NCBI RefSeq assembly: GCF_947259545.1
Contig: NZ_CAMYMK010000002.1
Coordinates: 1,116,001-1,180,000 of the forward strand
From: an uncultured Marinobacter sp.
GTDB taxonomy: Bacteria > Pseudomonadota > Gammaproteobacteria > Pseudomonadales > Oleiphilaceae
DNA: 64,000 bases
Direction of reading: 5' to 3'
In this document: positions 57,615-64,000 of the stretch, in pieces
Position numbering within the stretch: position 1 is the stretch's first letter
How the letters are laid out: each line of letters opens with the position of its first letter
Position numbers and translations under genes: made by a program
Notes under the pieces: generated by a model
Database searches by the model: none
What the model saw: the letters and a program-made list of their open reading frames with translations, nothing else
Told to the model about the DNA's origin: nothing

Positions 57615-59105
57615 ATGGCTATTGGTATTTGGATTAGTCTCTTTCTTTATTTTGCGCTCATGATTGCCATCGGCATTTATGCAATGCGCAGAGCTACGTC
57701 GTCATCCGAGGACTACATGCTGGGTGGGCGAGCGCTCAGTCCTAAAGTAGCGGCTCTCTCTGCCGGCGCTTCGGACATGAGTGGTTGGTTGCTTCTGGGG
57801 TTGCCCGGGGCGTTGTTTGCATCGGGCCTGGGTTCTGCCTGGATCGGTATCGGTCTGTTGGTGGGTGCGTTCTTTAACTGGACCCTCGTAGCGCCAAGAC
57901 TTCGTGAGCAGACGGTTCACTACGGCAATGCGATCACGATTCCGTCCTTTCTTGCTAACCGGTTCCCGACCCAGTCGCTGTCTCTACGAACGGTGTCTGC
58001 CATCGTTATCGTTATCTTCTTCGCGGTTTACACGGCGTCCGGTCTGGTTGCCGGTGGCAAGCTGTTCGAAAGTGCCTTTGCCGGAATCTTTAATTTTGGT
58101 GGCCTGAGCGATTACGCCGTAGGTATCGTCATCACACTGGGTGTGGTATTGGCCTATACCGTCGTTGGCGGGTTCCTGGCGGTGAGCATGACGGATTTTG
58201 TGCAGGGTTGCATCATGATGCTGGCTCTGGTGGTCATGCCGGCGGTTGTGCTCTTTGGCGAAGGCGGTGGCGGCTATTCGCAGGCGTCTGAAACTCTGAA
58301 TTCAGTCGATCCCACACTACTCTCCTGGACAGAGGGGCTGACCATCATAGGCTGGCTGTCTGCGGTCACCTGGGGTCTGGGTTATTTCGGCCAGCCCCAC
58401 ATCATCGTGCGCTTTATGGCGATCCGCACACTGAAAGATGTGCCTATCGCTCGTAATATTGGTATGGGTTGGATGACAATCTCTCTGATTGGTGCCGTCT
58501 CTCTGGGTGTGTTCGGCCGGGCATATGCCATCCGCAATGGCCTGGACGTTGAAGATCCGGAAACCATCTTTATCATTCTGGCGAACCTGCTATTCCACCC
58601 ACTGATTACCGGTTTCCTCTATGCGGCGCTGCTTGCTGCGGTCATGAGCACCATCTCCAGCCAGCTGCTGGTGTCCTCGTCCTCCCTGACGGAAGATTTC
58701 TATCGCCTGTTCTTGCGCAAGGAAGCCTCCGACCGTGAGTGTGTCAATGTGGGTCGGGTTTGCGTCGTATTGGTTGGTCTGGTTGCGGCTGTTATTGCGT
58801 CTGACCCGGACTCTCAGGTGCTTGCGCTGGTGAGTAACGCCTGGGCAGGCTTTGGCGCGGCCTTTGGCCCGCTGATCATCCTGTCACTGATGTGGCCGCG
58901 TACGAATGGCGCTGGTGCCATCGCAGGCATGGTTGCCGGTGCAGCCACCGTTATCTTCTGGATTTCAATGGGCTGGAATGGTGAGTTCATGGGTGGTCCC
59001 GGAGTGTACGAAATCATTCCTGGCTTCATCGCTGCCTGGGTTGCCATCATGGTGGTGAGCCTTGCCACTGAAGATGCAGGGGAGTACCAGCACATTGCCC
59101 GGTAA
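57615..59105 (+). CDS. putP: Sodium/proline symporter
   Basis: SSS-family transporter of 496 aa with about 13 membrane helices. Start ATG 57615 after TGGAGGAG. Typical segments are SSEDYMLGGRALSP near residue 30, ALSAGASDMSGWLLLGLPGA near 45 (proline and sodium binding) and FGQPHIIVRFMAI near 255. It is 213 bases after putA, likely in the same regulon. The sodium coupling fits the Na+-NQR operon also in this window. Confidence 0.95.
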   Translation: MAIGIWISLFLYFALMIAIGIYAMRRATSSSEDYMLGGRALSPKVAALSAGASDMSGWLLLGLPGALFASGLGSAWIGIGLLVGAFFNWTLVAPRLREQTVHYGNAITIPSFLANRFPTQSLSLRTVSAIVIVIFFAVYTASGLVAGGKLFESAFAGIFNFGGLSDYAVGIVITLGVVLAYTVVGGFLAVSMTDFVQGCIMMLALVVMPAVVLFGEGGGGYSQASETLNSVDPTLLSWTEGLTIIGWLSAVTWGLGYFGQPHIIVRFMAIRTLKDVPIARNIGMGWMTISLIGAVSLGVFGRAYAIRNGLDVEDPETIFIILANLLFHPLITGFLYAALLAAVMSTISSQLLVSSSSLTEDFYRLFLRKEASDRECVNVGRVCVVLVGLVAAVIASDPDSQVLALVSNAWAGFGAAFGPLIILSLMWPRTNGAGAIAGMVAGAATVIFWISMGWNGEFMGGPGVYEIIPGFIAAWVAIMVVSLATEDAGEYQHIAR

Positions 59106-59137
59106 CCGGAAACACCAGGATACTAGGTGAAATGACA

Positions 59138-59161
59138 GGGGCTCCTTCGGGAGCCCCTTTT
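59138..59161 (+). terminator. putP terminator
   Basis: GGGGCTCC-TTCG-GGAGCCCC hairpin followed by TTTTCT. Confidence 0.88.
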
Positions 59162-59172
59162 CTGTTGCGCAC

Positions 59173-59203
59173 AAAAAAACGCCAGCCCGTAGGCTGGCGT
59201 TTC
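59173..59203 (-). terminator. acnB terminator
   Basis: AAACGCCAGCC-loop-GGCTGGCGTTT palindrome. On the minus strand it is followed by a run of seven T. It may also act on the plus strand behind putP. Confidence 0.85.
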
Positions 59204-59231
59204 TATGGAGCTAACCTCTGAAGGTCAGGCG

Positions 59232-61826
59232 TTAAGCAACGTTGGCTTCCGCCGCCTTCTTGGTGTAGTTCTCCATCTGGTCGAAGTTGAGATACTTGTA
59301 GATCTCTTTCGACATGCTGTTCAGGTCCTTGGCGTACTCCATGTACTCCGCCGGGGAGGGGAGTTTGCCCAGTACCGCACCCACGGCTGCCAGTTCCGCA
59401 GAGGTCAGGTACACGTTGGCACCATCGCCCAGGCGATTCGGGAAGTTACGGGTGGAGGTAGACAGAACCGTGGACTTGGCAGCCACACGCGCCTGGTTAC
59501 CCATGCACAGGGAGCAACCCGGCATCTCGGTGCGAACACCGGCGGTGCCGTAGGTGTTGAAGTAGCCTTCTTCCATCAGCTGCTCCTGGTCCATCTTGGT
59601 GGGAGGAGACATCCACAGACGGGTCTTCAGGGGCTCTTTGTTCTGCTCAAGCAGCTTGCCGGCAGCGCGGAAGTGACCAATGTTCGTCATGCAGGAACCG
59701 ATGAACACTTCGTCCACCTTGTCGCCAGCGACTTCGGACAGGAACTTGGCGTCGTCCGGGTCGTTCGGGCAGCATACGATCGGCTCCTTGATATCGGCCA
59801 GATCGATTTCCACCACGTGGGCGTACTCGGCGTCTTTGTCTGCACGCATCAGCTTCGGGTTGGCAATCCACTCTTCCATCTGCTGGGCACGACGCTCCAG
59901 GGTACGCGGATCGCCGTAACCTTCGGCAATCATCCAGCGCAGCATGGTGATGTTGGAACGCAGGTACTCGGCCACGGACTCTTCAGACAGGTTGATGGTA
60001 CAACCGGCTGCGGAGCGCTCAGCAGATGCGTCAGACAGCTCGAACGCCTGCTCAACGGTCAGGTGCTCAAGGCCTTCGATTTCCAGGATACGACCGGAGA
60101 ATTCGTTGATCTTGCCTTTCTTCTCCACGGTCAGCATGCCGTTCTTGATGCCGTACAGCGGAATCGCGTGTACCAGGTCACGCAGGGTGATGCCCGGCTG
60201 CATTTCGCCCTTGAAGCGAACCAGAACCGATTCCGGCATATCCAGCGGCATAACGCCGGTAGCGGCAGCAAAGGCCACCAGACCAGAGCCGGCCGGGAAG
60301 GAGATGCCCATCGGGAAACGGGTGTGGGAGTCACCACCGGTACCGACGGTGTCCGGCAGCAGCATGCGGTTCAACCAGGAGTGGATGATGCCGTCACCCG
60401 GACGCAGGGCAACACCGCCACGGGTCTGGATAAAGTCTGGCATGGTGTGCTGCATCTCTACGTCAACCGGCTTCGGATACGCGGCGGTGTGACAGAAAGA
60501 TTGCATCACCAGGTCAGCCTGGAAGCCCAGACACGCCAGGTCTTTCAGCTCGTCACGGGTCATCGGACCAGTGGTGTCCTGGGAACCGACGGTAGTCATG
60601 TGCGGCTCGCAGTATGTGCCAGGACGAACGCCCTTGCCTTCTTCCAGGCCGCAAGCCTTGCCAACCATCTTCTGGCCCAGGGTGAAGCCCTTGGTACCGG
60701 CTTCCGGATCTGTCGGCAGACGGAAGATGTCGGTAGCGCCCAGACCCAGAGCGGCACGCGCCTTGGCAGTCAGGCCACGACCAATGATCAGAGGAATACG
60801 ACCGCCAGCCTGAACTTCGTCCAGGATCACGTCGGACTTGAAGTTGAACTCGGAGAGGGTTTCGCCGGCTTCGTTCAGAATCTTGCCTTCGTACGGACGG
60901 ATCTCGATGACGTCGCCCATGTTCAGGTCGTCTACCGGGGCTTCGAATACCAGAGCGCCCGCGTCTTCCATGGTGTTGAAGAAGATCGGGGCAACCTTGT
61001 TACCGATACAGACACCGCCGGCACGCTTGTTCGGTACACCCGGGATGTCTTCACCGAAGAACCACAGAACGGAGTTGGTGGCAGATTTACGTGAAGAACC
61101 GGTACCTACAACGTCACCTACGAAGGCAACGGGCAGGCCCTTGGCCTTGATTTCGTCGATCTGGCTCATCGGGCCAGTGACGCCGGGCTCTTCCGGCTTC
61201 AGGCCATCACGCTCCATTTTGTAAGCAGCGCGGGCGTGCAGCGGGATGTCCGGACGGGACCAGGCATCCGGAGCCGGGGACAGGTCGTCGGTGTTGGTTT
61301 CGCCGGTCACCTTGAACACCACCATCTTGGTGCTCTCGGGAACCTTCTTCTTGTTGGTGAACCACTCGGCGTTGGCCCAGGATTCAACCACGGCCTTGGC
61401 AACGGCGTTGCCGGCGTCCATCTTTTCCTTGACGTCGTTGAACGCGTCGAACATCAGCAGGGTACGCTTCAGCTGTTCACCGGCCAGTTCGGCCAGGTCG
61501 GAATCGTCCAGCAGGTCAACCAGAGTGGCGATGTTGTAGCCACCCTGCATCATGCCCAGCAGCTTGACGGCTTTCTCTTTGTCCAGCAGGGGAGAGCTGG
61601 CTTCGCCTTTAACAATGGCAGTCAGGAAAGCGGCTTTTACATAAGCGGCTTCGTCGACACCCGGCGGAATACGGTTTTCCAGAAGATAAACGAGAGTTTC
61701 TTCTTCACCGGCAGGAGGATTTTTCAGGAGCTCGACCAGCGCGGCGGTCTGCTCTGCATTCAGAGGCTTTGGGGGAATACCCAGAGCTTCACGTTCTGCA
61801 ACGTGTTCACGATAGGCTTCTAACAC
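59232..61826 (-). CDS. acnB: Aconitate hydratase B
   Basis: TCA-cycle [4Fe-4S] enzyme. I choose GTG 61826, preceded by GAGGG, because the product (M)[12 protein letters not shown] then lines up with E. coli AcnB and has 864 aa (E. coli 865). ATG 61841 would add five residues. An N-terminal HEAT-like domain precedes the swivel domain, the reverse of AcnA. Cluster cysteines are in [12 protein letters not shown] and [29 protein letters not shown] and [14 protein letters not shown] are AcnB hallmarks. Confidence 0.97.
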   Translation of the reverse strand: MLEAYREHVAEREALGIPPKPLNAEQTAALVELLKNPPAGEEETLVYLLENRIPPGVDEAAYVKAAFLTAIVKGEASSPLLDKEKAVKLLGMMQGGYNIATLVDLLDDSDLAELAGEQLKRTLLMFDAFNDVKEKMDAGNAVAKAVVESWANAEWFTNKKKVPESTKMVVFKVTGETNTDDLSPAPDAWSRPDIPLHARAAYKMERDGLKPEEPGVTGPMSQIDEIKAKGLPVAFVGDVVGTGSSRKSATNSVLWFFGEDIPGVPNKRAGGVCIGNKVAPIFFNTMEDAGALVFEAPVDDLNMGDVIEIRPYEGKILNEAGETLSEFNFKSDVILDEVQAGGRIPLIIGRGLTAKARAALGLGATDIFRLPTDPEAGTKGFTLGQKMVGKACGLEEGKGVRPGTYCEPHMTTVGSQDTTGPMTRDELKDLACLGFQADLVMQSFCHTAAYPKPVDVEMQHTMPDFIQTRGGVALRPGDGIIHSWLNRMLLPDTVGTGGDSHTRFPMGISFPAGSGLVAFAAATGVMPLDMPESVLVRFKGEMQPGITLRDLVHAIPLYGIKNGMLTVEKKGKINEFSGRILEIEGLEHLTVEQAFELSDASAERSAAGCTINLSEESVAEYLRSNITMLRWMIAEGYGDPRTLERRAQQMEEWIANPKLMRADKDAEYAHVVEIDLADIKEPIVCCPNDPDDAKFLSEVAGDKVDEVFIGSCMTNIGHFRAAGKLLEQNKEPLKTRLWMSPPTKMDQEQLMEEGYFNTYGTAGVRTEMPGCSLCMGNQARVAAKSTVLSTSTRNFPNRLGDGANVYLTSAELAAVGAVLGKLPSPAEYMEYAKDLNSMSKEIYKYLNFDQMENYTKKAAEANVA

Positions 61827-62020
61827 GATATGGACCCTCATCAGTTGGAATGTCCCGCGCTGTCGGCGTCATTGCCCGGCGGAAGTTTTATACGGAAAAG
61901 GTTTTAAACTGGCGCTGCATTCTATAGGAAACCCCTTACAAAGTTAAGATGGACAGAGGTCGGAGTGCTCTGTTATGTCGTGTATACTTCCCGGCCCGTT
62001 ATTCCGACCCGACATTTGCC

Positions 62021-62629
62021 ATGACTGAAGCCCTGCAAGACATTCATGATTTTCTGCCCTGCCGCACCCCCCGGCGCTGGATTGAAAACGCCCTTGCCAA
62101 TCAGGACCTGATGCTGATTGATCACGCCCATTGCGAGAAAAAAGCGGCGTCAACCGCTTTAAGCCTGATGTATCGCTATGTGGACAATACCGACCTGCTG
62201 AACAGGATGTCGCGTCTGGCGCGGGAAGAATTGCGCCATTTCGAGCAGGTGCTGGCCATTATGAACAAGCGGGGAGTGGACTACAGTCACCTGAGCCCGG
62301 CCCGGTATGCCGCAGGATTAAGGCAGGAAGTGCGGACCGAAGACCCCGGCCGGCTGGTGGATGTGCTGATTGTCGGCGCCATTATCGAGGCCCGCTCCTG
62401 TGAACGCTTTGCCGCACTGGCGCCGCATCTGGACGAGAAGCTGGCCGACTTCTACACCAGCCTGTTGAAGTCGGAAGCCCGCCATTATCAGGATTACCTG
62501 ACTCTGGCAGAACAGGCCAATGGTGGCCCGGTAGATGATCGGGTGAGTGTGTTTCTGGCCCTTGAGCAAAAACTGATTGAAGAGCCGGACCAGGAGTTCC
62601 GGTTTCACAGCGGGCCGGTAATGGACTGA
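62021..62629 (+). CDS. miaE: tRNA 2-methylthio-N6-isopentenyladenosine-37 hydroxylase
   Basis: Di-iron monooxygenase hydroxylating ms2i6A37 of tRNA. 202 aa from ATG 62021; a start at 61949 adds unrelated residues. The ferritin-like four-helix bundle shows ligand motifs HAHCEKKAAS, REELRHFEQV, GAIIEARSCERF and KSEARHYQDYL (E-x6-Y and E-x2-H patterns). It is divergent from acnB, with about 190 bases between the starts. Confidence 0.93.
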   Translation: MTEALQDIHDFLPCRTPRRWIENALANQDLMLIDHAHCEKKAASTALSLMYRYVDNTDLLNRMSRLAREELRHFEQVLAIMNKRGVDYSHLSPARYAAGLRQEVRTEDPGRLVDVLIVGAIIEARSCERFAALAPHLDEKLADFYTSLLKSEARHYQDYLTLAEQANGGPVDDRVSVFLALEQKLIEEPDQEFRFHSGPVMD

Positions 62630-62636
62630 TACCCGA

Positions 62637-63518
62637 TTACAGCTGCCGGCACAGTTCCATCCAGGCGTCGATGCCGGCACTGCGGTATTTCTGTTTGTGC
62701 AGAATGAAATAGAACTGCCGGTCGAAATGTCGATACTCCGGGACCTTCAATGGCACCAGGCTGCCCCGCTTAAAGGCATCCGCCAGACAGACCTGCGACA
62801 GGCAGCCAATACCCAGTCCTGCTTCCACCGCCCGTTTGATGGCTTCGGTGTGTTCCAGTTCCAACAGGATATTCAGATCCGGCAGCAGGCCGTGCATACC
62901 CCTTTCAAAACTTTGACGGGTACCTGAACCCGGTTCCCGCATGACCCAGGTGGCGTTACGAAGGTCGTCGTCATCCAGGTTCTTCTTCCTGGCCAGCGGA
63001 TGGTCAGGGGAGCAGAACACCACCAGCTCGTCCTCCCGCCAGGGAATCACTTCCAGTTCCGGCGACTGTAGTTCCCCTTCTATCAACCCGATATCCAGCT
63101 CAAAGTCACTGACCCGCCTGGCAATGGTGCGGGTATTGGCCACCTCCAGGGACACCCTGGGGTGAGTCGGGGTATTCATGTATTGGGCCATCACCCCGAC
63201 GGCCAGATAGTTACCAATGGTGAGCGTGGCGCCGACCTTCAGGGCGCCGACTTCCGAGTGTTTGCTGAACGCCTGTTCCAGCTCTCCGGCCTGGGCCAGC
63301 AGCGCTTCCACTTTCGGTCGATAGAGGCGCCCCAGTTCGTTCAGCTGAAGACGCTTTCCGACACGGTCGAAGAGCTGAATGTCGAACTGGTTCTCCAGCT
63401 CTTTCAGCGCGCTGCTGGCCGCCGATTGCGACATGGCAAGAGATTCCGCCGCACGGGTAATGTTCTGGAAATGCGCAGCAGCCAGGAAAACTTCCAGCTG
63501 GCGGAAACTGTATTTCAT
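62637..63518 (-). CDS. LysR-family regulator, FinR-like
   Basis: 293 aa. An N-terminal winged helix-turn-helix (FLAAAHFQNITRAAESLAMSQSAASSALKELE) precedes a periplasmic-binding-like effector domain. It is divergent from fpr, as FinR is in Pseudomonas putida, where it activates fpr under oxidative stress. Two palindromes at 63531-63551, just upstream of its start, could be its binding site. Its 3' end is 8 bases from the convergent miaE. Confidence 0.87.
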   Translation of the reverse strand: MKYSFRQLEVFLAAAHFQNITRAAESLAMSQSAASSALKELENQFDIQLFDRVGKRLQLNELGRLYRPKVEALLAQAGELEQAFSKHSEVGALKVGATLTIGNYLAVGVMAQYMNTPTHPRVSLEVANTRTIARRVSDFELDIGLIEGELQSPELEVIPWREDELVVFCSPDHPLARKKNLDDDDLRNATWVMREPGSGTRQSFERGMHGLLPDLNILLELEHTEAIKRAVEAGLGIGCLSQVCLADAFKRGSLVPLKVPEYRHFDRQFYFILHKQKYRSAGIDAWMELCRQL

Positions 63519-63530
63519 AAGTCTGTCACC

Positions 63531-63551
63531 ATAATCGATTATTCCGAATAA
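63531..63551. promoter_or_regulatory. Overlapping palindromes, candidate LysR operator
   Basis: ATAATCGATTAT (63531-63542) is a perfect palindrome. TTATTCCGAATAA (63539-63551) is palindromic around its central base. They share four bases and lie 13 bases upstream of the regulator start and about 110 bases from fpr. The site could serve autoregulation and fpr activation. Confidence 0.45.
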
Positions 63552-63661
63552 GGTTATGAAAATATCCCATTTTGTCGATAGGTTAGCTGCGGGTTAGAAT
63601 TTATTCAATTCGGATCTTCAACTTATTGCGTTCGAGCAAACAGAACAGGCGAGAGTTAATC

Positions 63662-64000
63662 ATGAGCAACCTGATCAAAGAGAAAGTCACCAGCGTACGC
63701 CACTGGAACGACACCCTGTTCAGCTTCACTACCAGCCGTGATCCCGGGTTTCGTTTCAAGAATGGCCATTTCACCATGATTGGTCTGGAAACCGATGGTA
63801 AGCCCCTGATGCGCGCCTACAGTATTGCCAGCGCGAACTATGAGGAAGAGCTGGAGTTTTTCTCCATCAAGGTTCAGGACGGCCCTCTGACGTCGCGCCT
63901 GCAGAAAATCCAGGTTGGGGACGAGATTCTGGTCAGCCGCAAGCCGACCGGTACCCTGATCATGGACAACCTGCTGCCGGGCAAGAACCTGTGGCTGATC
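63662..64000 (+). CDS. fpr: Ferredoxin/flavodoxin-NADP+ reductase, N-terminal part (cut by window edge)
   Basis: 113 codons are visible from ATG 63662 to the window edge. The N-terminal FAD-binding barrel of the Fpr family shows FSFTTSRDPGFRFKNGHFTM and the FAD motif MRAYSIASANY near residue 50, then LTSRLQKIQ. The NADP-binding half lies beyond the window. It exchanges electrons between NADPH and ferredoxin or flavodoxin, and is expected to respond to oxidative stress through the divergent LysR regulator. Confidence 0.93.
   Translation, partial: MSNLIKEKVTSVRHWNDTLFSFTTSRDPGFRFKNGHFTMIGLETDGKPLMRAYSIASANYEEELEFFSIKVQDGPLTSRLQKIQVGDEILVSRKPTGTLIMDNLLPGKNLWLI

Noticed and set aside
59205..61094. 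629-residue open frame on the plus strand
   Set aside because: Antisense to acnB; acnB is supported by cluster cysteines and full-length similarity.

Overview
The window looks like a chromosomal segment of a marine gammaproteobacterium close to Marinobacter and the Pseudomonas group. This rests on protein resemblance and gene order: mfd / gap / nqrABCDEF-apbE-nqrM / sthA / glycerophosphodiesterase, and rne / rluC / HAD / sppA / maf / yceD / rpmF / plsX / fabDG / acpP / fabF / pabC / mltG / tmk, both follow the order I know from Pseudomonas. The Na+-pumping NADH dehydrogenase and the sodium/proline symporter fit a marine life style. No species assignment can be proven from the sequence alone. 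The window is almost wholly core genome. I see no insertion sequence, prophage, integron, CRISPR array or defence island.

Layout. 1-872 holds the 5' part of mfd on the minus strand, divergent from the long-form gap. 2893-10094 is a complete Na+-NQR operon with its flavin transferase (apbE) and Fe-assembly factor (nqrM), followed by soluble transhydrogenase sthA. 11524-16055 is a minus-strand group: glycerophosphodiesterase, a divergent DAHP-synthase-like aldolase, a TerB-like protein, transaldolase and dusA. 16208-20383 holds an AraC regulator divergent from a MAPEG protein, a bacteriohemerythrin, an SDR and an AEC transporter. 20363-22971 has znuA with a Zur-like palindrome, divergent from gltX. 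tRNA-Ala(GGC) and tRNA-Glu(UUC) with their own promoter and terminator follow, then a long palindromic repeat.

23475-27891 carries a two-domain QueD-like protein, a MobA-like nucleotidyltransferase with an unusual start, and a minus-strand group made of a tail-anchored response regulator, a PEGA/MORN membrane protein and a small membrane protein. 28012-37773 has a PreP-like metalloprotease, ppsR divergent from ppsA, rraA, a PilZ protein, an SH3/coiled-coil membrane protein, YciI, a PHP phosphoesterase and a YecA/YgfB-like protein.

37777-53133 is the rne to tmk block, covering RNA decay, pseudouridylation, phospholipid and fatty acid synthesis, folate and dTMP. In Pseudomonas holB follows tmk; here an AraC regulator, putA and putP follow instead, giving a proline-use module. 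The end has acnB, miaE and a LysR regulator divergent from fpr, cut by the window edge.

Functional links: NQR, SthA, Fpr and GapA/B-type dehydrogenase manage NAD(P)H; PpsA with its regulator PpsR, transaldolase and AcnB belong to central carbon flow; RNase E and its inhibitor RraA are both present. The features most worth a second look are the tail-anchored response regulator cluster, the divergent aldolase, the nucleotidyltransferase with a likely AUA or CUG start, the possible leader RNAs ahead of rne and the hemerythrin gene, the direct repeats ahead of putA, and the palindromic repeat at 23340-23465.
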